DNA of 38,264 nucleotides from Firmicutes bacterium UBA6226 (GCA_002441045.1 DJWQ01000147.1:1-38264); one strand, 5' to 3'; shown: positions 14,866 through 23,357, numbered from the stretch's first letter. Numbers and translations are program-made. Notes: generated by a model from the sequence alone, not told the origin.

Positions 14866-16110
14866 CTACGTGTGAATTCTTAACTTCTCAATTCTGTTTC
14901 GATCAACTTCTTCAACTACAAATCGGATCCCTTCATATTCAATTACTTCATTGACTTCAGGTATATATCCAAATTCGCCGACGATAAAGCCACCGATTGA
15001 ATCAAAGTCTTCTGATTCGATATGAACCCCAATTAGTTCGTTCAATTCATCGATGCGTGTACTACCTTCTACGATATACTCATCTTCCTTGATCACTTCA
15101 ATATCCTTTTCGTGATCGTCGTATTCGTCTCTGATATCGCCAACGATTTCTTCGATAAGATCTTCCATCGTTACAATACCAGCAGTACCACCGTACTCAT
15201 CTAAAACGATAGCCATAGGGATTCTTTTTAATCTAAGCTCTTGGAAAAGCTCAGTTGTCTTTTTAAATTCAAATGTGAAATGCGGTTCACGCATATAGTC
15301 TTGAATGACAAATTCGGTATTCTCATTTGCCTTAAAGATGAGGTCCTTAATATAAAGGATCCCAATAATGTTATCAGTTGTTTCTTGGTAAATTGGAATT
15401 CTTGAGAACTGCTCGGCTCTGAAGGTTTCGATGATTTTTTCATAACTGACACCAACTTCCAGTGAGATCATATCCGTTCTTGGTGTCATCACGTCCTTAA
15501 CTTGTGCATCACCAAATTCGAACACGTTATAAATCATCTGTTTTTCTTCAACTTCTAAAACCCCTTCTTCGTGGCTAACAGTTACAATCGTCTTAAGTTC
15601 ATCTTCTGTAATAAATGGTTGTGAGCTTGCAGGCTTACCACCTAACAAACGAATTAAGCCATTTGTAAGTAACAAAAGAACAAATACAATTGGATTAAAA
15701 AGCACGACAAAAAAGTTGATAATACCGGCAATTTTAAGAGATATAAACTCTGAATGCTGTGTCGCAAGTGATTTTGGCGTAATTTCACCGAAAATGAGGA
15801 CTAACAAAGTCATAATTCCAGTCGCAACTCCAACGCCGGCACTGCCTACATAATGAATTGCTAAAGACGTTGCCAGTGCGGATGCACCGATATTAACGAT
15901 GTTATTTCCTACAAGGATTGACCCCAATAACTTGTTAGGGTTTTCAACCAATCGATTGACGACAGCGGCACCTTTGACTTTTTCCTCCATCAAGTGCCTG
16001 ATTCTGATTTTACTGAGTGACATTAATGCTGTTTCCGATGCTGAGAAAAATGCGGACATCCCAATCAACACCGCTAATAGTATAAACTGCCAACTCGCGC
16101 CTGCTTCCAA
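14866..16110 (-). CDS. CNNM/CorC-type membrane transporter (hemolysin-C family)
   Basis: The N-terminal 180 residues form the DUF21 membrane domain (FFSASETALMSLSKIRIRHL, then hydrophobic helices and GEITPKSLATQHSE). A CBS pair (DVMTPRTDMISLEVG, then LKRIPMAIVLDEYGGTAGIVTMEDLIEEIVGDIRDE) and a CorC_HlyC C-terminal domain follow. Members act in Mg2+ or Co2+ homeostasis; a direct haemolytic role is unlikely. The best start is a TTG at 16110, giving 414 residues, 11 bases after AGGAG. A GTG at 16122 is in frame but too close to the RBS. It is the last minus-strand gene before the tcdA group. Confidence 0.9.
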   Translation of the reverse strand: MEAGASWQFILLAVLIGMSAFFSASETALMSLSKIRIRHLMEEKVKGAAVVNRLVENPNKLLGSILVGNNIVNIGASALATSLAIHYVGSAGVGVATGIMTLLVLIFGEITPKSLATQHSEFISLKIAGIINFFVVLFNPIVFVLLLLTNGLIRLLGGKPASSQPFITEDELKTIVTVSHEEGVLEVEEKQMIYNVFEFGDAQVKDVMTPRTDMISLEVGVSYEKIIETFRAEQFSRIPIYQETTDNIIGILYIKDLIFKANENTEFVIQDYMREPHFTFEFKKTTELFQELRLKRIPMAIVLDEYGGTAGIVTMEDLIEEIVGDIRDEYDDHEKDIEVIKEDEYIVEGSTRIDELNELIGVHIESEDFDSIGGFIVGEFGYIPEVNEVIEYEGIRFVVEEVDRNRIEKLRIHT

Positions 16111-16148
16111 AAAAAACCACACTCCTAATTAAATAAATATTTTTGTTG

Positions 16149-16176
16149 TTACCTCATAAATTTCGATTTGAGGTAA
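16149..16176. other. Inverted repeat TTACCTCA/TGAGGTAA downstream of the dinB operon
   Basis: An 8-bp perfect inverted repeat has a 12-base loop. It lies between the stop of the small ORF after dinB and the CNNM/CorC gene. No U-run follows on the minus strand, so it is a weak terminator at best and could instead be an operator or mRNA hairpin. Confidence 0.4.
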
Positions 16177-16241
16177 TAGTTAGTTTTATACTCGTAAATT
16201 ATAACATATCTCTACAGTAAAATACAACAAAATGAGTGAGG

Positions 16242-16505
16242 TCAATACTTGAATAAAATCCAGCGACAACTTTCGAGCTCATATTTAATAACAATCGTTC
16301 GAAGCATCTCCTGAATCACGCACTGACAAGTGAATACAAACATCTTATTACCCGCCAATTTTTCAAATTCTCGGGTAATGACCTTATCTATTTTAATCAC
16401 CTGTGGTGTTCTCGCTTCATCTATAATTCGAAATCTGACTGGGTTTGGATACCCTTGCTGATCGAACCAACAGAGCACATCGATTTCTTTTCTAACAACC
16501 TTCAT
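16242..16505 (-). CDS. Small hypothetical protein downstream of the Y-family polymerase
   Basis: I do not recognise a named family in this 87-residue ORF. It reads MKVVRKEIDVLCWFDQQGYP at the start, has IKIDKVITREFEKLAGNKM in the middle, and ends in a hydrophobic or aromatic tail (CRWILFKY). The IDVLCWFDQQGYPNPVRFRI part looks like a compact beta-rich fold. The RBS is weak. It starts 59 bases after the polymerase stop with no terminator between, so it is probably co-expressed in the SOS response. A role beside the polymerase is inference from position. Confidence 0.65.
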   Translation of the reverse strand: MKVVRKEIDVLCWFDQQGYPNPVRFRIIDEARTPQVIKIDKVITREFEKLAGNKMFVFTCQCVIQEMLRTIVIKYELESCRWILFKY

Positions 16506-16564
16506 ATGTCTTACTACTTTCTAAAATATTAATTTCAGTTTCCCAAAACGCCAGCGATAAAAAA

Positions 16565-17815
16565 TTACAAAATGCTACTCATAAGTGGAAAGTCATCTTC
16601 CCCTACACCACCCGTCATAGGTTTTATGCCACTTCCGATAAAACTACCACGCATAATTGCCTTGGGCTCAAATCGACCTCTTAGCTCATCAATCACGCGA
16701 TCTAAACGGTTGTTTTTCTGCGCGGCATATTCATCAAAAAGATGCAGCTGTACAAAATCATTTTCGCAAAATTCAGAAACGCGAACGCCTAAGTGACGTA
16801 TAGGTGTTCCATCCCAAATTTCATCAAATAGCTTCTTTGCATAACCATAGATCTCGGAGGTGTGATCTGTGGGAATCTCAAATTTCTTTTGATGCCCAGA
16901 ACTGTTAAACTCATGTGTCTTGTAGCTTACACTGACAAGCCTTGCTAGGTATTGACTATCTCTGAGACGCATCGCCACCATTTCAGAGAGACTTAAAAGC
17001 ATGAGATGGGCTTCCTTTCGACTGTCTATATCATATGGAATGGTCGAAGAATTGCCAATACTCTTAATCGCCAGCCGATTGCTCTTCTTAACCTCTGAGT
17101 TTTCGATGCCGTTGGCATAATTCCAAATCAACACCCCGTGAGATTTAAGTGCTGTCTTTAAAACCTCTAGATCATAATTTGCTAAATCGCCTATGGTCTC
17201 TATGCCTAAAAAGTGTAGCTTAGGCACAGTTGCCCGCCCAACCATAAAGAGCTCTTCCACTGGAAGTGGCCACATCTTAGCGGCAATTTCTTCAGGAAAA
17301 AGTGTCGTTACAGCATCTGGTTTTTTTAGATCACTTGCAACCTTTGCCAGTAGCTTGTTAGATGATACACCTATACTCACGGTGAAACCAAGCTCTTTTT
17401 TTATCCGTTCTCTAATGACATGTGCCGTTTCTATTGGATCGCCAAACAGTGCCACCATATCCGTAAAATCTACGAAGCACTCATCAATGCTGTATCTTTG
17501 AATCTGAGCAGAGTATTCACTTATGAGTTCAATTAACGCGTTGCTTGACCTTAGGTAAAGATCATAATGCGGTGGAACAACTGTCAAAAAAGGACACTTT
17601 TGAAAGGCTGCCATCAGGCTTTCCCCAGTTTGAATTTTATAGGGCTTTGCTGGTATGCTCTTTGCTAAAATAATGCCATGACGCTTAACGGGATCGCCAC
17701 CAACCGCAGAAGGAATCGTTCTCAAATCTAATTCATCGCCTTGCTGAAGTCGATAGACGGCCTCCCAGGAAAGATAGGCACTATTGACGTCTATATGAAA
17801 GATTATTTTTCCCAT
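16565..17815 (-). CDS. dinB: Y-family DNA polymerase (DinB/Pol IV type)
   Basis: This translesion polymerase has 416 residues. The catalytic acidic residues are D9 in FHIDVNSAYLSWEA and D111/E112 in RYSIDECFVDFTD. GIILAKSIPAKPYKIQTGE is the fingers region. SIGVSSNKLLAKVASDLKKPD and the helix-hairpin-helix segment LPVEELFMVGRATVPKLHFLGIETIGDLA follow. The C-terminal little-finger domain runs to GRFEPKAIMRG. N10 in DVNSAY, in place of the DxDxF-type start seen in E. coli, is common in Clostridia. The start has AAAGGGGG upstream. The promoter carries two LexA boxes, so it is SOS-induced. Confidence 0.94.
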   Translation of the reverse strand: MGKIIFHIDVNSAYLSWEAVYRLQQGDELDLRTIPSAVGGDPVKRHGIILAKSIPAKPYKIQTGESLMAAFQKCPFLTVVPPHYDLYLRSSNALIELISEYSAQIQRYSIDECFVDFTDMVALFGDPIETAHVIRERIKKELGFTVSIGVSSNKLLAKVASDLKKPDAVTTLFPEEIAAKMWPLPVEELFMVGRATVPKLHFLGIETIGDLANYDLEVLKTALKSHGVLIWNYANGIENSEVKKSNRLAIKSIGNSSTIPYDIDSRKEAHLMLLSLSEMVAMRLRDSQYLARLVSVSYKTHEFNSSGHQKKFEIPTDHTSEIYGYAKKLFDEIWDGTPIRHLGVRVSEFCENDFVQLHLFDEYAAQKNNRLDRVIDELRGRFEPKAIMRGSFIGSGIKPMTGGVGEDDFPLMSSIL

Positions 17816-17917
17816 GCGATCCCCCTTTCTAAAGAGAGAAAAATTTTAAAGACGTATGCCCTGTAACTGAGATAACTTTCCGAATGCGGGTGTACGAAAA
17901 AGAAATGACAGAAAACA

Positions 17918-17964
17918 GAACATACGTTTGATTTAATTATACAGAACATATGTTCTTTTGTAAA
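17918..17964 (-). promoter_or_regulatory. SOS promoter of dinB with two LexA boxes
   Basis: On the minus strand TTTACA (17959-17964), a 17-base spacer and TATAAT (17936-17941). The spacer contains a perfect LexA/DinR box GAACATATGTTC (17944-17955). A second box, GAACATACGTTT (17918-17929), lies just downstream of the start site. This matches the Bacillus-type consensus CGAACRNRYGTTYG in its core. Both boxes would block initiation until LexA is cleaved. Confidence 0.88.
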
Positions 17965-17969
17965 GTATA

Positions 17970-17997
17970 AAAAAACACACCTATAAAAGATGTGTTT
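17970..17997 (-). terminator. Terminator of the YvyF-like gene
   Basis: A 9-bp stem (17973-17981 with 17989-17997, one G-U pair on the minus-strand RNA) has a 7-base loop. On the minus strand TTTTTTTATAC follows. It lies 10 bases after the stop. Confidence 0.8.
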
Positions 17998-18006
17998 CGA
18001 AAAGTC

Positions 18007-18435
18007 TTATTTTTTTGAAATATGCATTTTTACTCGACCTGAGTTGTCAGTATCAGAAGCGTTGCTACTTGCTGAGCCACCTTCTTGTTCGATTTTAAAT
18101 CTGCAGCGATCGCAATATTTGCCGAATCCGATCTTCGTACCACAGCGTTGACAATGATTGCCTTCGCGGATGGTATTTAAAGTTAAGCGGCCTTCATCGA
18201 CGTATTTCATAATCTCTCTAATGGTGATGTCCATGCCCATCTCTGCCATGAGATCGATAATGCCTTGAGGTGATATATCTGGATTATCATAAACCAAATC
18301 TCTCGCCATGAGGAATTTATCGCGTTCAGGATCACCTGAGCTTTTGAATTTTCTAGTTGTGATTCGACAAGATGAGCAAAGCGTATTGCCGTCATCTCCA
18401 AAAAAACGACCACACTTTTCGCATTTAATGAGCAT
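18007..18435 (-). CDS. YvyF/TIGR03826-like flagellar operon protein
   Basis: This 142-residue protein starts with a zinc ribbon (IKCEKCGRFFGD, then TLCSSC). The central helical part carries RDLVYDNPDISPQGIIDLMAEMGMDITIREIMKYVDEGRL, which fits a DNA-binding-like helical motif. A second zinc ribbon follows (HCQRCGTKIGFGKYCDRC). The arrangement matches the YvyF family found in Firmicutes flagellar operons near flgM. Here it stands alone with its own terminator. The C-terminus is Ser/Asp/Asn-rich and ends in basic residues. A good RBS (GTAGGAGG) precedes the ATG at 18435. Confidence 0.82.
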   Translation of the reverse strand: MLIKCEKCGRFFGDDGNTLCSSCRITTRKFKSSGDPERDKFLMARDLVYDNPDISPQGIIDLMAEMGMDITIREIMKYVDEGRLTLNTIREGNHCQRCGTKIGFGKYCDRCRFKIEQEGGSASSNASDTDNSGRVKMHISKK

Positions 18436-18576
18436 GTTGTCCTCCTACGAATGAATTGATAATATATTAAGATGAATCTTTGTATATAATTGTGAAAAGA
18501 GCTTTAATTTCCCTTCGTTATTTTATTATATATAAAATTTTTGGTTTTGTGAATTAAAAAGTATGAAGAAATCTGC

Positions 18577-18582
18577 TAAAAT
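18577..18582 (+). promoter_or_regulatory. Candidate extended -10 promoter of the TetR-family gene
   Basis: TGCTAAAAT (extended -10, with TAAAAT at 18577-18582) lies 32 bases before the start codon. The -35 region (TTAAAA) is poor. It is a plausible plus-strand promoter. Confidence 0.4.
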
Positions 18583-18613
18583 ACTTATGTAACTATGATT
18601 TGGAGTGGATAAA

Positions 18614-19171
18614 ATGCAAAATAGAACAAAGCGTGAATTAGGTATAGCCCTTAAAAATTTGATGACGAAGAAATCCCTTGAGCACATCACTGTAAAAGAG
18701 CTTGTCACCGTGTGTAACGTAAATAGACAAACCTTTTATTATCACTTTCAAGACATCTACGAGCTATTAGGCTGGATCTATAAATCCGAAGCACTTGGCG
18801 CCATCGATGCCTTTAAAACCTATGAGACCTGGCAGCTGGGTTTTCTTAAAATATTTCAGTATGTAGAAGCCAATCGCGATTTTTGCCTCTGTACGGTGAA
18901 CTCACTAGGACGTGATCACCTTGAAAAGTTCCTTTATAGCCTCACCTATGACCTTTTAATTGGGGTTGTAGAAGAAGTCGCTGAAGGCTTTCTGATTTCT
19001 GAGGATGACAAGTCCTTTATCGCCAAGTTTTATACCTATGGATTTGTGGCGCTGATGCTTGAATGGCTCAAATCAGGCGCAAAAGAAGCACCCGCGGTAA
19101 TTATCGATAAACTGGACAAGCTGATTAACGGTGAAATCGGTCGGGCTATAGAAAAGTATACAAAGTCTTAA
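18614..19171 (+). CDS. TetR-family transcriptional regulator
   Basis: The N-terminal helix-turn-helix is KRELGIALKNLMTKKSLEHI, then TVKELVTVCNVNRQTFYYHFQDIYELL (about 25-50), with the family signature FYYHF. The C-terminal domain is of the TetR_C/DhaS-like type. I chose the ATG at 18614 (185 residues), eight bases after GGAG. The frame extends to a GTG at 18605 that abuts the RBS. It lies just upstream of the oleate hydratase gene on the same strand, with its own terminator between. Control of that gene by fatty acids is likely but inferred. Confidence 0.9.
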   Translation: MQNRTKRELGIALKNLMTKKSLEHITVKELVTVCNVNRQTFYYHFQDIYELLGWIYKSEALGAIDAFKTYETWQLGFLKIFQYVEANRDFCLCTVNSLGRDHLEKFLYSLTYDLLIGVVEEVAEGFLISEDDKSFIAKFYTYGFVALMLEWLKSGAKEAPAVIIDKLDKLINGEIGRAIEKYTKS

Positions 19172-19205
19172 AAATGAAATATATGGAAATACGTTCCTCG
19201 GATTT

Positions 19206-19263
19206 AGACAAACATGTGAAAATGTCATAACATTAGACATTTCACCTTGTTTGTCTATTTTTA
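19206..19263 (+). terminator. Terminator of the TetR-family gene
   Basis: AGACAAAC (19206-19213) pairs with GTTTGTCT (19249-19256). An inner stem, GTGAAA-TGTC with GACATTTCAC, has a single bulge. ATTTTTATG follows on the plus strand. The structure separates the regulator from the oleate hydratase gene. Confidence 0.8.
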
Positions 19264-19297
19264 TGCGGTTTTAACTGATGTACCTTATTATTAGAAA

Positions 19298-19329
19298 TTG
19301 CGATTTAATCAAAAGAGACCATGTCGCAA
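19298..19329 (+). promoter_or_regulatory. Weak inverted repeat upstream of the oleate hydratase gene
   Basis: TTGCGA (19298-19303) and TCGCAA (19324-19329) form an inverted repeat with a 20-base spacer, just ahead of the RBS. It could be an operator for the adjacent TetR-family protein. The arms are short, so chance is possible. Confidence 0.3.
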
Positions 19330-19354
19330 ATCAGATTAGAATAAGGAGAAAAAC

Positions 19355-20944
19355 ATGAAAAAAGAAGCTTTAGAAAACGTTTATTTCGTCGGCGGTGGTT
19401 TGGCATCACTTGCAGGCGCAACTTACTTAATCAGAGATTTTGGAATTAAAGGCGAACAAATTCACATCTTAGAAAGCTTACCGATATTAGGTGGTAGCAA
19501 CGATGGCGCTGGCGATGCTGTAAATGGTTTTATCTGTCGTGGTGGTCGTATGTTAAACGAAGAAACCTATGAAAACACATGGGAATTGCTCAGCACCATC
19601 CCTTCACTTGACCGACCTGAAATGAGTTTGTGTGAAGAAATTCTCGCATTCGATCACGAAAATCCAACGCATGCAAACGCACGCTTAATCGATAAAGACG
19701 GTGAAATCATAGATGTAATGTCTATGGGATTCGATATGGCGGATCGCATGGCTCTTGGCAAACTCATGATTACACCTGAAGAAAAAATCCAAATGTTAAA
19801 AATATCAGATTGGTTCGCAAAAACGCCACATTTCTTTGAAACGAACTTTTGGTATATGTGGCAGACCACATTTGCTTTTCAAAAATGGTCAAGCTTGATC
19901 GAATTTAAACGCTATATGCAACGTATGGTCTTTGAATTTTCTCGCATACAAACATTAGAAGGTGTTACGAGAACCCCTTATAATCAATACGATTCCATCA
20001 TTCACCCTATGAAGGTTTACCTCGAAGAAAAAGGTGTGGATTTTAGCTTAAAATGCACTGTGATTGACCTTGAGTTCGCAGATCATGACGGCATTACCGT
20101 AACGGGTATCCGATATAAAGATGCTGAAAAAGAAGGTGTTATTAAACTGGGTGTAAACGATATCTGTATTGCAACCAACGGTAGCATGACAGATAACGCA
20201 ACCCTTGGTAGCTTTAAAGAACCAGCACCGTTTGTTCCACAAACACCGCTTTCAGGTACATTTTGGAGAAACATTGCAGCTAAAAAGCAAGGTCTTGGTA
20301 ATCCTGAATCCTTTTTTGGAAATCCAACTGAGACCAATTGGGAATCTTTTACTGTAACAATGAGAGGAAACGATCTACTCAAAAAGATTGAAAAATACTC
20401 TAGAAATAAACCAGGCAGTGGCGCATTGATGACCTTTAAAGAATCAAGCTGGTTGATGTCTATCGTCGTTGCCAAACAGCCACACTTTAAAAATCAACCT
20501 GAAGACGTTACCATTTTCTGGGGATACGGACTCTATACAGACAAACTCGGTGACTATGTAAAAAAACCAATGAAAGATTGTACTGGCGAAGAAATCCTAA
20601 TTGAACTCCTCCACCATCTTCACATGGAAGATGAGATAAATGAAATTATGGGTTCAGTCATTAACGTGATTCCATGTATGATGCCATATATTATCTCTAT
20701 GTTCCAACCAAGAGCAATTAAAGATCGTCCAGAAGTAGTTCCTGCAGGTTCAACTAACTTTGCCATGATCAGCCAGTTTGTAGAAATCCCTGAGGATATG
20801 GTATTTACAGAAGAGTTTTCTATTAGAGCAGCAAGAATTGCAGTCTACACACTTCTTGAAAGCTCAAGAAAAATAAATCCAGTAACCCCACATCACTATG
20901 ATGTGCGCACGCTTCTCAAGGCGCTTAATACAAGCTTTAGATAA
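19355..20944 (+). CDS. ohyA: Oleate hydratase, short-form variant
   Basis: This FAD-dependent enzyme adds water to cis-9 double bonds of unsaturated fatty acids, giving 10-hydroxy acids and so reducing fatty-acid toxicity (MCRA family). The FAD-binding loop is VYFVGGGLASLAGATYL (about 9-25), followed by ESLPILGGSNDGAGD. The usual RGGREM active-site motif reads RGGRMLNEETYENTW here (about 62-76). As I recall, this resembles the shorter Rhodococcus-type family rather than the classical one. KPGSGALMTFKESSW and INPVTPHHYDVRTLLKAL are conserved. The 529-residue length is short for the classical group. It has a TAAGGAG RBS and a terminator, and lies behind a TetR-type gene. Confidence 0.93.
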   Translation: MKKEALENVYFVGGGLASLAGATYLIRDFGIKGEQIHILESLPILGGSNDGAGDAVNGFICRGGRMLNEETYENTWELLSTIPSLDRPEMSLCEEILAFDHENPTHANARLIDKDGEIIDVMSMGFDMADRMALGKLMITPEEKIQMLKISDWFAKTPHFFETNFWYMWQTTFAFQKWSSLIEFKRYMQRMVFEFSRIQTLEGVTRTPYNQYDSIIHPMKVYLEEKGVDFSLKCTVIDLEFADHDGITVTGIRYKDAEKEGVIKLGVNDICIATNGSMTDNATLGSFKEPAPFVPQTPLSGTFWRNIAAKKQGLGNPESFFGNPTETNWESFTVTMRGNDLLKKIEKYSRNKPGSGALMTFKESSWLMSIVVAKQPHFKNQPEDVTIFWGYGLYTDKLGDYVKKPMKDCTGEEILIELLHHLHMEDEINEIMGSVINVIPCMMPYIISMFQPRAIKDRPEVVPAGSTNFAMISQFVEIPEDMVFTEEFSIRAARIAVYTLLESSRKINPVTPHHYDVRTLLKALNTSFR

Positions 20945-20971
20945 ATAAAATCAAAACTGTGACAAATTAAA

Positions 20972-21012
20972 CCCCCTAAAACTGTAAAACAGAATTGGGG
21001 GGTAAATTTTTG
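20972..21012 (+). terminator. Terminator of the oleate hydratase gene
   Basis: CCCCC (20972-20976) pairs with GGGGG near 20998-21002, with an inner CTG/CAG and symmetric internal loops. TAAATTTTTG follows on the plus strand. It might also serve the converging SLH gene. Confidence 0.65.
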
Positions 21013-21080
21013 ATGAATTATAATTATAGTTCGATTTTAAATAATTGACACTATGAACTATTAATATCTTACAGGATCTA

Positions 21081-22400
21081 TTAATCTCTTAAAAGAACAA
21101 AAGTAACATTTGTTTTATAGATCCCTGCACTGGTGGCAGCAAATGGATGACCTGTCACCTCAAACTTATAGGCTGAATTGTCAGGTAACACCAAACTTAA
21201 AACTGAAAATTGACCTGTAAGTGGAACGACGATTTCACCATCGCTATTGGACACTAGATTATGAGTTACTTCACTAAACTGATCTTCAACTGTAATTGCA
21301 ATTCCATTCATTGGATTGCCATTTTGATCTTTCAAAATAATCGTTAAAAACTCACTAGGTTGAACGACGCCATTTGCCACATCCACATCAGAAACTTCCT
21401 CGATAGGTGTCACAAGCGCATCATCCGCCCATTCACCGTATTGATAAGCGCCATCGACATACGTATAAGTACCGAGTCCATGGAACTTACCATCTAACCA
21501 ATAGCCTTCATAATTTTCATTATCGCTCCAAATATAAAGCCCATAACCATTAAAAAAGCCATTTGCATATTGACCGATATAAAGATCACCATTTGCAAAC
21601 TGTGTCATACCACTGCCGCTTAAATGTGTACCATCAAATTCGCCGGTGTAAATATCACCATTTGCATAATAGATGTTGAAAAAAGAACCTGTTAAATAAA
21701 CCGCTACTGGCGTATTGACGATTAACGTGATGCGACTAGAATAAGCATCTTCTTCTGCACCGCTTGCCACAAATCTAGATAATGTCATAACGTCGGAAGC
21801 ATCCTTCATTACCAACGCTTTAGCAAGGAGTTCAAAAATATCTGAACGAATTAATGAAGCATTTCCAGAAGTGGGAATCGTAAGCTTTAATCCGTACTCA
21901 GCTTCCACTTGCAGCGAAGCTGAATTATATACTAACCCTTCTGGTACAAAACCAAGCGCTTTTATAATAAAAATACTCGCCTGATTATAATTGATTGGAT
22001 CACTGACACCAAAGATACCACTACCTTTACCGGCAGTTATTCCCTTTTCATAAGCAAATTCTACATACTTATAAGCCCAGTGATTCGTCGGCACATCTTT
22101 GAAGGTTGGCGTCTCAGGTGCTATATAAGCTTCAAATGCTTCTGGATAAAACTTACTAATAATAGCGATCATTTCAGCACGATTAAGTGCCTTGTCAGAC
22201 ATCAGATCACCATCATAACCTGTGATAATACCGATATCAAATAGCACATCACCATAAGTATCCTGTGGCTCATCCGCTGCAAAAGTAAAATTAGAAAAAG
22301 CAAATACTAAAATTAAAGTAAAGAAGATCCCTTTTCCTAAAACAGATTTTTTATTAAAAAAATGACTTCCAGAATTATTTATTTTATTATTAATAATCAT
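21081..22400 (-). CDS. Secreted SLH-domain protein with MORN repeats
   Basis: The 439-residue protein has a signal peptide with a long basic N-region (hydrophobic core about 25-40, cleavage near TFAADEP). S-layer homology segments follow (LNRAEMIAIISKFYPEAF, then FKDVPTNHWAYKYVEFAYEKGITAGKG), which anchor proteins to cell-wall pyruvylated polymers. The middle (about 240-325) holds four MORN-type repeats (YANGDIYTGEF, FANGDLYIGQY, NENYEGYWLDGKFHGLGTY and YQYGEW). The C-terminal 90 residues resemble a carboxypeptidase-regulatory or Ig-like fold (LKDQNGNPMNGIAITV). The function is unknown; a surface structural role is likely. The RBS is GGAGG. Confidence 0.88.
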   Translation of the reverse strand: MIINNKINNSGSHFFNKKSVLGKGIFFTLILVFAFSNFTFAADEPQDTYGDVLFDIGIITGYDGDLMSDKALNRAEMIAIISKFYPEAFEAYIAPETPTFKDVPTNHWAYKYVEFAYEKGITAGKGSGIFGVSDPINYNQASIFIIKALGFVPEGLVYNSASLQVEAEYGLKLTIPTSGNASLIRSDIFELLAKALVMKDASDVMTLSRFVASGAEEDAYSSRITLIVNTPVAVYLTGSFFNIYYANGDIYTGEFDGTHLSGSGMTQFANGDLYIGQYANGFFNGYGLYIWSDNENYEGYWLDGKFHGLGTYTYVDGAYQYGEWADDALVTPIEEVSDVDVANGVVQPSEFLTIILKDQNGNPMNGIAITVEDQFSEVTHNLVSNSDGEIVVPLTGQFSVLSLVLPDNSAYKFEVTGHPFAATSAGIYKTNVTFVLLRD

Positions 22401-22529
22401 AAGGCCTCCGTTTATCTGGTTATTGATTATAACTAGTTTAACAGATACCCATTATCTATGTCCTATTAACGGAAAAATAGTAACAATTACGCAATCAAAT
22501 TGTGATGTATATGATATCTCTTTGTAATA

Positions 22530-23225
22530 TTAATCATTGGTTTGGTCGCCATCACCACTAATTGGAATCACATCCCCTAGATAGGTTGGCAACGGTTTGA
22601 AAATCGTACTTCCCGTGTCCTTAACTCTAGCGAGTACTTCTCTTGCCGCTCTCATCGTTTGACCACTGTAGCGGATGTCGTCAGCTGCGATACCGACTGC
22701 TTCTATACCAAGTGATTTAGCGATAAAAACAGCCCTTGGAAGATGATAGCGCTGTGTAACGATGATTAAGGCATTTGCCTCGAACACTGCCTTTGCACGA
22801 TAGATGCTCTCATACGTAGAAAATCCCGCATGGTCCATAAAAACATCAGAAGATGGCACGTTGGCAGTACGTGCATAGCTTTTCATGACGTTGACCTCAT
22901 CGTAAGACACATTGCCATGGTCACCACTCATAAGAAGTTTAGGCGCAAGCTGAGCATCATAGATTTTTATCGCCATATCAAGACGATCTCTTAGCATGAG
23001 ACTGGGATTCCCATCGGGATTGACCCCAGCGCCTAGAACGAGGATGGCATCGAATTTTATAGTTTCATCTGACTGAGCGTTTTCAAACTCATCAAAGGCA
23101 AAGATACTGGATTGCGTACTAAATAATATGTATGCGTTGGTTAAGACGATAAAAAGTAATATTGATAGTCCAAATACACTTACATAACGTAACCATTTTT
23201 TGATAGTATTTAAATTGATTTTCAT
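22530..23225 (-). CDS. SanA/YdcF (DUF218) family membrane protein
   Basis: The start is the ATG at 23225 (231 residues), with AAAGAGG upstream. The frame extends to a TTG at 23240 that lacks an RBS. One membrane helix (about 13-35) is followed by a DUF218 domain: FDAILVLGAGVNPDGNPS, LMSGDHGNVSYDEVNVMKSYA, then SSDVFMDHAGFSTYESI and IVTQRYHLPRAVFIA. The family includes SanA and ElyC, linked to cell-envelope integrity in E. coli; the reaction is not established. The gene follows the rnpB terminator. Confidence 0.88.
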   Translation of the reverse strand: MKINLNTIKKWLRYVSVFGLSILLFIVLTNAYILFSTQSSIFAFDEFENAQSDETIKFDAILVLGAGVNPDGNPSLMLRDRLDMAIKIYDAQLAPKLLMSGDHGNVSYDEVNVMKSYARTANVPSSDVFMDHAGFSTYESIYRAKAVFEANALIIVTQRYHLPRAVFIAKSLGIEAVGIAADDIRYSGQTMRAAREVLARVKDTGSTIFKPLPTYLGDVIPISGDGDQTND

Positions 23226-23309
23226 AAATGCCTCTTTCAAAATATTTTTTAATCAGTAGACGCCTTCAGTTTATCATATTATGAAGTTGATTAATATTTA
23301 GTAGATGGA

Positions 23310-23341
23310 TAAAATAAAAAAACACCCGCATTTGCGAGTGT
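23310..23341 (-). terminator. Terminator of rnpB
   Basis: On the minus strand ACACTCGC pairs with GCGGGTGT (23322-23341), with one G-U pair and a 4-base loop. TTTTTTATTTTA follows. The stem is fully paired only in the minus-strand RNA, which supports the orientation. Confidence 0.88.
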
Positions 23342-23357
23342 CTTTTGCTTATGTAAT

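Noticed and set aside
17193..17501. A 102-residue plus-strand ORF inside dinB
   Set aside because: It is antisense to conserved dinB coding sequence; it is a frame shadow.
20083..20475. A 130-residue minus-strand ORF inside the oleate hydratase gene
   Set aside because: It is antisense to a clearly recognised coding sequence and shows no domain or RBS of its own.
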